Positions 8,297-17,925 of a stretch of DNA of 64,000 nt are shown piece after piece. The position numbers were made by a program, and so were the translations under genes. Below the pieces are notes generated by a model. It ran no database searches. It saw only the letters and a program-made list of their open reading frames with translations, and had not been told where the DNA came from. How positions within the stretch are numbered: position 1 is the stretch's first letter; each line of letters opens with the position of its first letter. Source of the stretch: Paractinoplanes ovalisporus (lineage in GTDB: Bacteria; Actinomycetota; Actinomycetes; Mycobacteriales; Micromonosporaceae); contig NZ_JAENHP010000003.1 of NCBI RefSeq assembly GCF_016834655.1, positions 682,001 to 746,000 of the forward strand, given 5' to 3'.

Positions 8297-9130
8297 TCAG
8301 ACGCCGACCGGGACGTCGCCGCGCAGGGTGATGCGGTGCATGACGCGGCGTTCGGTGCCGTAGTCGCGGTTGGCGTAGTGAGCGGTGCTGCGGTTGTCCC
8401 ACATGGCGACGTCCCCGGGGCGCCAGCGGTGGCGGACGATGTGTTCGGGCTTGGTCAGGTGGGCGTAGAGCAGGTCGAGGATGGCCCGGCTCTCGAACTC
8501 GGACACCCCGACGATGTGCGACGTGAAGCCGGGGTTGACGAAGATGCCGCGCCGGCCGGTCTCGGGGTGCACGCGGATGACCGGGTGCTCGATGGGCTCG
8601 AGTTTGGTGACGACCTCGCCGTCCCACTCGTTGCCCCGGCCGCCGCGGCGCTGGGCCAGGTAGTAGCCGAACTCGCGGTTGCCGTCGTGGACCGCCACCA
8701 GCTTGTCGGCCAGTTCGCGCACGGGGGCCGAGAGCGAGTCGTAGGCCAGCTGAGCGTCGGCCCAGTTGGTGTCGCCCCCGGTCGGCGGCAGCGTCACGGC
8801 GCGCAGGATCGAGCCCAGGGGCGGGCGCCGCATGAACGTCACGTCGGTGTGCCACACGTCGGCGAAACCGTTGTCGGCGCTGTCCAGGGCGTAGACCTCG
8901 GGGTGCTCGGCGTCGACGCCGCCGACCACGGGATGCGAGGCGGTCAGCTCGCCGATGCGGCGGCCCAGCGAGATCTGGCCGTCGTCGTCCAGGGTCTGGT
9001 CGCGGAAGAACAGCACCTTGCGGTCCACCAGGGCGGCCCGGATGTCGGCCACGTCGGCGTCGGACACCTTGCTCAGGTCGATGCCGTGGACGATCGCCCC
9101 GAAGTGCGGGGACAGCTGGTCGAAGATCAT
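8297..9130 (-). CDS. tauD: TauD/TfdA-family Fe(II)/2-oxoglutarate dioxygenase
   Basis: A 277-residue non-haem iron dioxygenase of the TauD family, which hydroxylates taurine or other sulfonates next to the sulfonate group so that sulfite is released. The iron ligands are visible: HxD in VWHTDVTF (about residue 93) and the distal His in the C-terminal block WDNRSTAHYANRDYGTERRVMHR, which also has the Arg that binds 2-oxoglutarate. The ATG overlaps the stop of the upstream ATPase gene by 4 nt, so it is the last gene of a tauCABD-like operon. The exact sulfonate, or possibly sulfate ester, cannot be told from family membership alone. Confidence 0.88.
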   Translation of the reverse strand: MIFDQLSPHFGAIVHGIDLSKVSDADVADIRAALVDRKVLFFRDQTLDDDGQISLGRRIGELTASHPVVGGVDAEHPEVYALDSADNGFADVWHTDVTFMRRPPLGSILRAVTLPPTGGDTNWADAQLAYDSLSAPVRELADKLVAVHDGNREFGYYLAQRRGGRGNEWDGEVVTKLEPIEHPVIRVHPETGRRGIFVNPGFTSHIVGVSEFESRAILDLLYAHLTKPEHIVRHRWRPGDVAMWDNRSTAHYANRDYGTERRVMHRITLRGDVPVGV

Positions 9131-9891
9131 GCGGATACCTCCGAACGGGTACGGACCGCGGCGCCCACCTCGGCGCGCAGCGCGGCGAACTCGGGAAGAC
9201 CGCGCAGCTCGTCGGGGGCGAGCCCGGTGCGCGGCAGGGTGATGGGCAGGTCGAGCGCGATCTGCCCGGGCCGGGGCGTGAGCACCACGACCCGGCTGCC
9301 GAGGAAGACCGCCTCGTCGACGCTGTGGGTCACGAACACGCAGGTGCGGCCCGTCTCGTGACTGACGCGGCGGAGGTCTTCCTGCAGGCGTTCGCGGGTC
9401 AGCGCGTCGAGGGCGGCGAACGGCTCGTCGAGCAGCAGCAGCGGGTTGTCGACGGCCAGCGCCCGGGCGATGGCGACGCGCTGCTGCTGGCCGCCGCTGA
9501 TCTGCCAGGTGCGCCGGCGGGCGACGCCGTGCAGGCCGACCCGTTCCAGCAAAAGATCCACATCGGCCTCGGAAGCGGGCTGCCCGGCGTACTTGAGGGC
9601 GAGGGCGACGTTGCCGCCGACGCTGCGCCAGGGGAACAGGCGGGGCTGCTGGAAGACCAGCCCGGCGCCGCGCCCCGGCACGGGCGGTTCCCCGGCCGTG
9701 CGTACGGTGCCGAAGGTGGGCTCCTCGAAGCCGGCGATCAGGCGCAGCAACGTGCTCTTGCCGCAGCCCGAGGCTCCGACCAGCACCAGGAACTCGCCCT
9801 CGGGAACGGTCAGGTCGATCGGGCCGACCGCGGTGACGTCGCCGTAGCGGTGTTCGACGCCCTGCACCGCGATGGCGTCAGCCGAGGACAC
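9127..9891 (-). CDS. tauB: ABC transporter ATP-binding protein (TauB/SsuB type)
   Basis: A 254-residue ABC ATPase that powers uptake of sulfonates or related anions. All motifs are present: Walker A GASGCGKST (about 39-47), Q-loop in VFQQPRLFPW, signature ISGGQQQRVAIARAL, Walker B LLLLDEPFAALD and the switch His in VFVTHSVDEAV. The strand after Walker B and the HSVDEA motif are typical of the nitrate/taurine/sulfonate subfamily. It overlaps the substrate-binding protein gene by 14 nt and the tauD-like gene by 4 nt, indicating tight translational coupling. It would sit on the inner face of the membrane with the permease encoded at 10912. Confidence 0.93.
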   Translation of the reverse strand: MSSADAIAVQGVEHRYGDVTAVGPIDLTVPEGEFLVLVGASGCGKSTLLRLIAGFEEPTFGTVRTAGEPPVPGRGAGLVFQQPRLFPWRSVGGNVALALKYAGQPASEADVDLLLERVGLHGVARRRTWQISGGQQQRVAIARALAVDNPLLLLDEPFAALDALTRERLQEDLRRVSHETGRTCVFVTHSVDEAVFLGSRVVVLTPRPGQIALDLPITLPRTGLAPDELRGLPEFAALRAEVGAAVRTRSEVSA

Positions 9892-10900
9892 CGGGGAGCC
9901 CCTGCACGTAGATGGCCTTCTGCACGTCGGCCAGAGCCGGAACGGCGTCGATCTTCTGCTGGCCCTTGAGGAATTCGGCCGCGCTGACCAGGTTGCCGGC
10001 CAGCTTGCCGACCTTGTCGGGGGTGCCCAGCCACTCGTCGGAGGCGAGGTCGGCCGGCTTGAGGAAGACGCCCTGGGACAGCTGTTCCTGGGCCTCCTCG
10101 GGCGACAGGTTGAGCTCGGCCCCGATCGCCTTGGCGGCGGCGGCCGGGTCGGCGGCGATCAGGTCGAGGGCCTGCGCCTCCACCTTGCGCCAGGCGTCCA
10201 CGGCCTCGGGGTGGTTGGTGATGAAGTCGGTGGAGACCACGCCCAGGTCGAGGGTCGGCTTGCCCGCGGTGGCCAGCTCGCGGCTGGAGATGAGCACCTT
10301 GCCGGTCTTCTTGATCTCGGCGAGCGACGGCAGCCAGGTGTACGCGGCGTCGAGGTCCCCGCGGGTCCAGGCGGCCTGGATGTCCTGCGGCTCGAGGTCG
10401 ACGATGTTGACGTCGCTCTCCTTAAGGCCGGCCTGGTCGAGCGCGGCCAGCAGGCTGTAGTGCGCGGTCGACGCGAACGGGGTGCCGACCTTCTTGCCCT
10501 TGAGCGACGCGACATCGGTGACACCGCTGCCGTTGCGGGCGACCAGAGCCTCGTTGTCACCGGCGACGTCGAGGACGAAGGCCACCTGGTACGGGATGTT
10601 CAGCGGCGCCGACAAGCCCCGCGCGACCGGGCTGGACCCGATGGCCGCGATGTCGATGCTCCTGGCCACGAACGCGGTGTTGATGCTGGCGCCGGAGTCG
10701 AACTTGGTCCAGGTGATCTGGTAGTCGGGCAGCGCCTTCTCGAGCAGGCCCTGGTTCTTCACGACGAGGTCGCCGCTGGGGAAGGCCTGATAGGCGAGCC
10801 GGATGGATTTCTTCTCCGGGTCCGCGCCCCCGCTGGCCGCACCGTTGCCGCAGGCGGCGAGCGAAAAGACGGCCAGGCCGGCGATGATCTTCTTGAACAA
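9878..10900 (-). CDS. tauA: Sulfonate/taurine-type ABC substrate-binding lipoprotein
   Basis: A 340-residue periplasmic-binding-protein-like lipoprotein of the TauA/SsuA family. The N-terminus has a lipobox (AVFSLAACGNG), so it is anchored outside the membrane. Two alpha/beta lobes follow, with family signatures IRLAYQAFPSGDLV, SIDIAAIGSSPVARGL, LKGKKVGTPFASTAHY and DLEPQDIQAAWTRGDLDAAYTW. The start is a TTG at 10898-10900, chosen because AGAAGGA precedes it at the right spacing and it puts the lipobox at the correct depth; no ATG or GTG fits. It lies 11 nt after the permease stop. In the usual model it captures sulfonate and delivers it to the permease. Confidence 0.9.
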   Translation of the reverse strand: MFKKIIAGLAVFSLAACGNGAASGGADPEKKSIRLAYQAFPSGDLVVKNQGLLEKALPDYQITWTKFDSGASINTAFVARSIDIAAIGSSPVARGLSAPLNIPYQVAFVLDVAGDNEALVARNGSGVTDVASLKGKKVGTPFASTAHYSLLAALDQAGLKESDVNIVDLEPQDIQAAWTRGDLDAAYTWLPSLAEIKKTGKVLISSRELATAGKPTLDLGVVSTDFITNHPEAVDAWRKVEAQALDLIAADPAAAAKAIGAELNLSPEEAQEQLSQGVFLKPADLASDEWLGTPDKVGKLAGNLVSAAEFLKGQQKIDAVPALADVQKAIYVQGLPGVLG

Positions 10901-10911
10901 GGCGATTCCTT

Positions 10912-11748
10912 CTAGGCACGGCCCCGCCACGGGATCAGCCGGTTCTCGGCCGTCCGCAGCAGGGCGTCGATGAGCAGGCCGGAGAGGCCGATGGCGAACA
11001 GCCCGAGCACGACGACGTCGGTCTGTGAGTAGCGCTGGGCGTCGCGGACCATGCCGCCGATGCCGGGGACGCCGTTGATGGTCTCGGCGGCGACGACCGA
11101 GCTGTACGCCATGCCGACCGCGAGCCGCACACCGGTGAAGATCTCGGGCAGCGCGTTGGGCAGCGTCACGTCCCGGATCACCTCCCAGCGGCCGGCGCCG
11201 AGGGCCCGGGCCGCCTCGACCAGCCCGGTCGGCGCGCCCTGGACGGCGGCCGCGGTGGCGACGGCGACCGGGGGCAGGGCGGCGATGGAGAGCAGCCACA
11301 GCTTGGGGGTCTCGTCGATGCCGAACCAGATGATGAACAGGCTGAAGTACGCCAGGGGCGGCAGCGCCCGGACGAACGTGACCACCGGCTCGGTGACGAC
11401 CCGCAGCCACGGGATGACGCCCATCAGGACACCGGTGACAAGGCCGCCGGCGACACCGATGACCGAGCCGATGAGGATGCGGCGCAACGAGATGCCGAGG
11501 TGCTCGACGAGCAGGTGACCGGAGTAGCCGGTGGTCGACGTCCGGATCAGCTGGTCCCAGACCGCGCCCGGCGAGGGGATGAAGGTGGGGTTCCGCGTGG
11601 TGCGGGCGGCCAGCTCCCACAGTCCATAGAGGACGAGAAGAGCCACCAGCCGCAGAGCGAACCGGCGCCGCCGCCCACCCGAAGGGGCCAGCGGCGACCG
11701 GCGTTCAGCGGCCGGCGCGGAGGGCGGCGCGGACAGTAGGGAGGTCAC
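10912..11748 (-). CDS. tauC: ABC transporter permease (TauC/SsuC type)
   Basis: A 278-residue inner-membrane permease with about six transmembrane helices. It has the EAA-loop EAARALGAGRWEVIRDVTLP (about 180-200) that docks on the ATPase. The N-terminal tail is Pro/Ser/Arg-rich and the first helix is FALRLVALLVLYGLW. It starts at a GTG (11746-11748) preceded by GTAGGAA, and is the first gene of the permease, binding protein, ATPase, dioxygenase series. The LysR gene lies 28 nt upstream on the same strand, so the operon may be read from the LysR promoter as well as from its own. An inverted repeat and a copy of the shared sulfur-type motif fall in this short gap. Confidence 0.9.
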   Translation of the reverse strand: MTSLLSAPPSAPAAERRSPLAPSGGRRRRFALRLVALLVLYGLWELAARTTRNPTFIPSPGAVWDQLIRTSTTGYSGHLLVEHLGISLRRILIGSVIGVAGGLVTGVLMGVIPWLRVVTEPVVTFVRALPPLAYFSLFIIWFGIDETPKLWLLSIAALPPVAVATAAAVQGAPTGLVEAARALGAGRWEVIRDVTLPNALPEIFTGVRLAVGMAYSSVVAAETINGVPGIGGMVRDAQRYSQTDVVVLGLFAIGLSGLLIDALLRTAENRLIPWRGRA

Positions 11749-11755
11749 GCGTCAT

Positions 11756-11784
11756 TTCCTACCTTGCCTATCGGTTTTAGGCAA
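11756..11784 (-). promoter_or_regulatory. Inverted repeat and sulfur-type motif upstream of tauC
   Basis: TTGCCTA-N7-TAGGCAA (11764-11784) is a perfect 7-bp inverted repeat overlapping the LysR stop codon. Overlapping it, the minus strand reads CCGAT-N7-GTAGGAA (11774-11756), one mismatch from the motif found beside the ssuD, thiol-transferase and fusion-operon genes. The GTAGGAA end may also serve as the tauC ribosome-binding site, so its regulatory role is uncertain. Confidence 0.5.
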
Positions 11785-12634
11785 GCACGCGTCCCGGCTG
11801 CTGGACGCCGAGCACACCGCGCAGGCCCTCGACGACCGCCGCCGCAAGGGACTGGTCGGCTCCGGAACGGGCGCGGAAACTCAGCTCGGCCGGCTCGACC
11901 GGGGGCAGATCGTCGCGCACGGCCAGCCCGTCCGGCGTCGAGGCCGAGGTCGCCATCAGGGCCACCCCGAGACCACTGCGCACGGCGTCGAGCACGCCCG
12001 CCACATAGCCGCTGTCGCAGACCACGTACGGGTCGAGACCCCGCTCGGCCAGGGCGGCGAGCGCCCGACGACGGAGAAGGCAGGGCTCCTCGATGGCCAC
12101 GACCGGCCACGCCCGCCCGGCCGGAGGCGTCCAGCCCGTCGCGGCGTACCAGCTCAGCGGCAGCGGCCCGACCGGCACGCCGGGCGACGAGGAAGCCTCG
12201 GCCAGGTGCACGGCCAGATCGAGCGCGCCCCGGTCGATGGCGTCGTCGAGGCGGCGGGTGCGGTCGATGCGGAAACGCACCTGGTGCTCGGGCAGGGCGG
12301 CCGTGACCGCGGGCAGGATCAGCGCCGCCGCATGCTCGGTGGTGCCGACCGTGACGGTGGGCCGCTCGACCCCGACCAGGCGGCGCAGGGCGTCGTCGTG
12401 GGCGGTCAGGATGCGCCGCGCCTCGGCCAGCAGCGCCTGCCCGTCCGGCGTGAACGCGGCCCCCCGCCCCCGGCGCTCGACCAGCGGGCGCCCGATCACC
12501 TTCTCGAGCCGGCGCAGGTGCTGGCTCACCGCCGACTGGCTGATCAGCAGGGTGGTCGCGGCCCGATGGAAGCCGCCGCAGTCGGCCACCGCGACCAGGC
12601 TGCGCAGCGCGACGATGTCCAGCACTTGTGCCAT
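11777..12634 (-). CDS. LysR-family transcriptional regulator
   Basis: A 285-residue LysR-type regulator. The winged helix-turn-helix is at residues 5-65 (LRSLVAVADCGGFHRAATTL, then SQSAVSQHLRRLEKVIGRPL), followed by the linker helix and a two-lobe effector-binding domain (about 90-285). It lies 28 nt upstream of tauC in the same direction and is divergent from the hydrolase/fusion operon at 12802. By analogy with Cbl and CysB it could control both according to sulfur supply; that is inference from position. The ATG at 12634 is chosen because it follows TAGCGT by 7 nt (leaderless) and gives the usual LysR N-terminus; a longer version adds 25 untypical residues. Confidence 0.9.
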   Translation of the reverse strand: MAQVLDIVALRSLVAVADCGGFHRAATTLLISQSAVSQHLRRLEKVIGRPLVERRGRGAAFTPDGQALLAEARRILTAHDDALRRLVGVERPTVTVGTTEHAAALILPAVTAALPEHQVRFRIDRTRRLDDAIDRGALDLAVHLAEASSSPGVPVGPLPLSWYAATGWTPPAGRAWPVVAIEEPCLLRRRALAALAERGLDPYVVCDSGYVAGVLDAVRSGLGVALMATSASTPDGLAVRDDLPPVEPAELSFRARSGADQSLAAAVVEGLRGVLGVQQPGRVLA

Positions 12635-12641
12635 GCGCGGG

Positions 12642-12647
12642 ACGCTA
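12642..12647 (-). promoter_or_regulatory. -10 element of leaderless lysR transcript
   Basis: The minus strand reads TAGCGT, then 7 nt, then the ATG of the LysR gene. This spacing puts the transcription start at or next to the start codon. Confidence 0.5.
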
Positions 12648-12771
12648 ACAACGAATTGATACGAGGATTGCCGACCTGTGAACGACCGGGACCGATCAGC
12701 ATTCGTCATCGGTGCCGAGAAGCGATCGTCGTTGGACAGCGGCAGCCGGAACCGACGATGCTGGTGACGAT

Positions 12772-12790
12772 CTCCTACTGAATCGATAGC
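12772..12790. promoter_or_regulatory. Weaker copy of the sulfur-type motif
   Basis: CTCCTACTGAATCGATAGC matches the pattern (T)TCCTAC-N7-ATAGG with one mismatch in each half. It lies 11 nt before the ATG of the hydrolase gene at 12802, between that operon and the divergent LysR gene. Confidence 0.4.
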
Positions 12791-12801
12791 CGAGGAAGAA
12801 G

Positions 12802-13485
12802 ATGACGAACGCCTACGACGAACCTGAGGGCATCGCGCCGCGCGGCACGGTCATCGTCGCCGCCGGACGGGGTGAGACCACCGCCGCGTACGCCCGTTTC
12901 GGCAAGCGCATCGCCTCCGACGGCTATCGCGTCCGGGTGCTGCCCGACGTCACCGCCGACTCCGGACAGAGCCTCGCCGAGGCCGGAAAACTGCTGGTCG
13001 ACGATGGTCTGCCCGGCCCCAAGGTGGTCGTCGGATCGGACACCGGCGCCCTGTTCGCGCTCGACCTGGCCGCCGGCCGCGCGCCCGGCCTGGACGCGCT
13101 CGTGCTGGCCGGCATCCCGGTGCCGCGGCGGATCAACCTGCTGGGCTGGGAGGCCGAGGTCGAGGCCCGCACATCGTGCCCGAACCACCAGCGGGTGCTG
13201 TCCGAAGGGGCGGCCGTGCGTGGCGCGCTCGAGAAGGCGCCCGAGGCCCGCGAAAAGAGCGACGTGAGCCTGCCCACGCTCGGGCTGCACGGCGACGCCG
13301 ACTCGATCAGTCCGCTCGGTGAGGCCCGCGCCTACTACCCGGGGACGCTGGTGGCGATCACCGGCGGCAAGCACGACGTGCTCAACGACGTCAGCCACCG
13401 CACGGTCGCCGCCACGGTGGTGCTCTTCCTGGAGCGGCTGCGCCTCGGGGCCGACCTGCCGGCGATCGCGCAGGAGCAGCGGTGA
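12802..13485 (+). CDS. Alpha/beta-hydrolase-fold protein with Asp at the nucleophile elbow
   Basis: A 227-residue alpha/beta hydrolase-like protein. The nucleophile elbow reads VVVGSDTGALFAL (about residue 78), so the position usually held by Ser is Asp. The acid and His parts are plausible at LGLHGDADSISP and TGGKHDVLND. An Asp nucleophile is known in haloalkane dehalogenases and epoxide hydrolases, but this protein lacks a clear cap domain and is short, so the reaction cannot be named. A GAGGAAG ribosome-binding site precedes the ATG. It overlaps the next gene by 4 nt and leads a three-gene operon with the reductase-rhodanese fusion and a FAD-linked oxidase, which suggests a shared pathway on a sulfur-containing acid. 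Confidence 0.75.
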   Translation: MTNAYDEPEGIAPRGTVIVAAGRGETTAAYARFGKRIASDGYRVRVLPDVTADSGQSLAEAGKLLVDDGLPGPKVVVGSDTGALFALDLAAGRAPGLDALVLAGIPVPRRINLLGWEAEVEARTSCPNHQRVLSEGAAVRGALEKAPEAREKSDVSLPTLGLHGDADSISPLGEARAYYPGTLVAITGGKHDVLNDVSHRTVAATVVLFLERLRLGADLPAIAQEQR

Positions 13486-15292
13486 CCCGCTACGTCGTGG
13501 TCGGGGCGGGCGCGGTCGGGGCCACCGTCGCGGCCGAGCTGCACCGGGCCGGAGTCGGGACACTGCTGATCGCCCGGGGCGCCCAGCTGGCCGCGCTGCG
13601 CCGGGACGGGCTGCGGTACGTACGGCCGGACGGCGAGCACCTGGTGCGGGTGCCGGTGGCCGGGGGTCCGGGCGAGGTCGAACTGACCCGGGACGACGTG
13701 CTCGTGTTCGCGACCAAGGCCCAGGACACCGCTGAGGCCGTACGGGAATGGGCCTGGCAGCCGGTGCGGGGCGGGACGACCGCGGCCGCCGATCTGCCGG
13801 CCGTCACGCTGCAGAACGGGCTCGTCAACGAACGGCTCGCGCTGCGCTCCTTCGCCACCGTGCTCGGCGCGGTCATCTGGGTCCCGGCCGAATACCTGGT
13901 CGCCGGCGAGGTCGTGAACCCGGCCGTGCCCCACCCGGCCGTCGTGTGGGTGGGCCGGTTCCCGACCGGCGACGACCCCCGCGCCGAAGAGGTGGCGGCC
14001 GACCTGCGGCGGGCCGGCATCCCGGCCCATGTCACCGGGGACATCGCCGGGCACAAGGCGACCAAGCTCCTCGGCAACCTGATCAACGGGCTCGACGCGC
14101 TCTACCCGCCGTCGCCGGCGCGCACAACCGCGCTCGACGCGCTGCGCGAGGAGGCCCAGCAGGTGTTCGCGGCGGCCGGCATCGTCCCCGCGCCCCGGCC
14201 CGACGTCGAGTTCTCCATCGCCGAGATCCCGGGGCGCCCACGCGGTGGCAACTCGACCTGGCAGAGCCTGGCCCGGGGCGGGCGCACCGAGATCGACTAT
14301 CTGAGCGGCGAGATCGTGTTGCTGGCCCGGCTGCACGGCGTCGAGGCGCCGCTGAACGCCGCGGTGCAGGCCCGCGTCCACCGGGCCGCCGCCGCCGGCA
14401 CCCCGGCCGGGTCGCTCGACGAGGCCGACCTGGCCGCCACCGTCGGCGCCGAACGGCACCGCGCGGCCGTGCTGATCGGCGTGGACGAGCTCTACGCGCG
14501 GGTAGCCGAGCCGCCGCCCCCGCCGGTGCTGCTCGACGTGCGCTGGAAACTCGGTGACCCGCACGGCGCCGACCACTACCGCGCGGGGCACATCCCGGGC
14601 GCGGTCTACGTCGACCTCGACACCGAGCTGGCCGGTCCGCACTCCCCCGGCGCCGGACGGCACCCGCTTCCGGCCATCGAGGACCTTCAGGCCGCGGCCC
14701 GGCGCTGGGGTCTGACCCGTGGGCGCGGCGTGGTGGTCTACGACGACAGCGGCGGCCTGGCGGCGGCCCGCGCGTGGTGGCTGCTGCGCTGGGCCGGTGT
14801 CCCGAACGTGCGCATCCTCGACGGCGGCCTGGCCGCGTGGACGGCCGCCGGGCACGCCGCCGTCGCCGGGGAGGCCCGGCCGCAACCGCCGGGCGACATC
14901 ACGCTCTCGGCCGGGCACCTGCCGACCCTGACCGCCGACGAGGCCGCCACCTTGCCCGGCCCGGGAACGCTGATCGACGCCCGGGCCGCCGAGCGCTACC
15001 GCGGCGACGTCGAGCCGATCGACCCGCGCGCCGGCCACATCCCGGGGGCGGTCAGCAAGCCGACGACCGGGAATCTGAGCGAGGGCGTGCCGCTGTTCCG
15101 GGCCACCGGCGAGCTGCGGGAGCGGTTCGCGGACGTGACCGGCCCGGTCGGCGTCTACTGTGGATCGGGTGTGACCGCCGCGCACGAGATCGCAGCCCTG
15201 GCCGTCGCCGGCATCGACGCGGCGTTATATCCCGGTTCGTGGTCGGCCTGGTCCTCCGACCCCGACCGGCCCCTGGAAAAGGGCGACCCCGA

Positions 15293-15296
<4 letters not shown>
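13482..15296 (+). CDS. Fusion: ketopantoate-reductase-like domain plus two-domain rhodanese
   Basis: A 604-residue single reading frame joining two enzyme families. Residues 1-325 are a 2-dehydropantoate 2-reductase-like dehydrogenase: Rossmann motif VGAGAVGATVAAEL, a conserved Lys in VFATKAQDTAEAV, LQNGLVNE, and the catalytic-domain helix GHKATKLLGNLINGLDAL. Residues about 340-604 are a thiosulfate/3-mercaptopyruvate sulfurtransferase with an inactive first rhodanese domain (VVVYDDSGG, Asp for Cys) and an active second one (VGVYCGSGVTAAHE, Cys about 560). The linker is only about 15 residues and Pro-rich. The frame is unbroken and GC-rich at third positions across the junction, so a sequencing artefact is unlikely. 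It overlaps both neighbours by 4 nt. Function: NAD(P)H reduction of a 2-keto acid coupled to sulfur transfer is an inference. Confidence 0.85.
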
Positions 15297-16599
<1,303 letters not shown>

Positions 16600-16603
<4 letters not shown>

Positions 16604-17295
16604 ACCGGGACGTTGACCAGGGGCTGACCAGCGAACGTCTCGACCTGCACCGAGGCCACCTCGTCGGGGGCGATCAGGGCCGAACCGTCGACCGAACCGC
16701 CCTCGGCGGCCGCCTTCTCCGAGATCAGCCAGCTGCCGGCCTCGCGGCGGGAACCGTCCTTGCCGATCACGTAGAGCCGGCACTGCTGACCGGCGGCGAC
16801 CCCGCTCACCTCGGCGTGCACCCGCACCCACCCGGCGGCCGGGATCACGGCGACGGTCATCCGCGCGCCGGTGGCGGCGTCGGCGGCCGAGGCCGTACGG
16901 GCGTCGGCCGGAAGCGTCACGGCCGGGTTGGCCTCGATGACCGGCTGGCCGGGGGCGGTTCCCCGGCCCAGCAGCGCGCCACCGCCGAGCACCGCCACGG
17001 CGACCACCGCGGCCGCGGCGAGCCAGACCGAGCGGCGTACGCGGTCGTCGCGGGTACGTTCGCCCCGGACCTGCTTGAGGGTGCGCTGCAGCAGCAGTTC
17101 CCCGTCGACCGGCGGGCCGTCGATCAGCGCCTCGGGCGGCAGCTCACCGAGCGCGGCCTCCATCTCGCGCAGCTCGTCGAGCTCCTTGCGGCACTGCTCG
17201 CAGCCGTCGAGGTGGGTCTGCACGGTGGAGCGTTCGCCGGGCTCGAGCACGCCGAGGACGTACGCGCCGAGCAGTTCGTTGTCGTGCTCGCTCAT
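16600..17295 (-). CDS. Anti-sigma factor, zinc-binding RskA/RslA type
   Basis: A 231-residue membrane-bound anti-sigma factor. The N-terminal zinc anti-sigma domain has HLDGCEQC (His-x3-Cys-x2-Cys, about residues 29-36). A linker with the phrase ELPPEALIDGPPVDGELLLQ leads to one transmembrane helix (about 88-110) and an extracytoplasmic RskA-like beta domain. It is encoded directly after the ECF sigma gene with overlapping stop and start (TGATG), the standard arrangement for a co-translated sigma/anti-sigma pair. It should hold the sigma factor at the membrane until an external or redox signal frees it. The HxxxCxxC zinc site makes redox sensing possible, as in RslA; this is inference. Confidence 0.92.
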
Positions 17296-17852
17296 CAGGC
17301 TGCTCCTTCCGCGACGATCCTGGGTCCGGCCGGCTGTTCGGCGATCGCCTCCCGTAATCGGCGCAGCGCGTAGTAGCTGCGCGACTTGACGGTCCCGGCC
17401 GGCACACCGAGCGTCTCGGCGGCCTCCTCGACCGTACGGCCCTGGAAGTAGATCTGCCGGAGAACCTGCTGATGCTCGTCGGACAGCTTCTCCATCGCCC
17501 CGAGCACCACCATCGAGTCGACCACCTGGTCGGCGTGGTCGCGGGCGACCGGCGTGCTGCTGGGCGTCTCGGCGACCTCGGCCGGGCGGGCCTGACGAGC
17601 CCGGTGCCGGTCGATCGCGATGTTCCGGGTGATCGTGAACAGGTAACCGCGTACGGAACCCTTGTCGTTGGTCAGCGCGTCCGGGTTGCGCCAGGCCCTG
17701 ATCAGTGTCTCCTGCACGACGTCCTCGCCGAGGGCGCGGTCACCCATCAGCCGGGTCGCATAGGCCAGGAGAGCACCGCCGTGCTCGTTGTAGAGCTGGC
17801 GGATGAGCACCTCGTCGGCGCTACCCTCCCGCCTTCGCGTCCACGAAGCCAT
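17295..17852 (-). CDS. ECF RNA polymerase sigma factor (SigK/SigL-like)
   Basis: A 185-residue extracytoplasmic-function sigma factor with only regions 2 and 4. Region 2 is at about 20-90 (LAYATRLMGDRALGEDVVQE, then TLIRAWRN and FTITRNIAIDRHRAR). Region 4 is at about 120-175 (LSDEHQQVLRQIYFQGRTVE, then AAETLGVPAGTVKSR and YYALRRLREAI). The YYALRRLR ending is typical of the SigK/SigL group, whose partners are RskA/RslA anti-sigmas like the one encoded next. The ATG at 17852 is chosen because GAGAGGACG precedes it; an upstream in-frame GTG at 17876 would add eight residues and cover the likely promoter. Candidate target and self promoter: TGCAAC-N16-CGCGTG. Confidence 0.92.
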   Translation of the reverse strand: MASWTRRREGSADEVLIRQLYNEHGGALLAYATRLMGDRALGEDVVQETLIRAWRNPDALTNDKGSVRGYLFTITRNIAIDRHRARQARPAEVAETPSSTPVARDHADQVVDSMVVLGAMEKLSDEHQQVLRQIYFQGRTVEEAAETLGVPAGTVKSRSYYALRRLREAIAEQPAGPRIVAEGAA

Positions 17853-17873
17853 TACCGTCCTCTCACGCCACGT

Positions 17874-17901
17874 CACGCGATCATGCCCAGATGTTGTTGC
17901 A
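17874..17901 (-). promoter_or_regulatory. Candidate ECF-type promoter upstream of the sigma gene
   Basis: On the minus strand TGCAAC (17901-17896) and CGCGTG (17879-17874) are separated by exactly 16 nt, with the AAC and CGT cores typical of ECF promoters. It lies about 20 nt before the sigma start codon, fitting autoregulation. Confidence 0.45.
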
Positions 17902-17925
17902 CTCCGGCAATCACTCTTTCGGGCA

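Noticed and set aside
9878..11620. 580-codon open frame fused to the substrate-binding protein
   Set aside because: The extra N-terminal part is an out-of-frame shadow of the permease gene; a TTG with ribosome-binding site and lipobox marks the true start.
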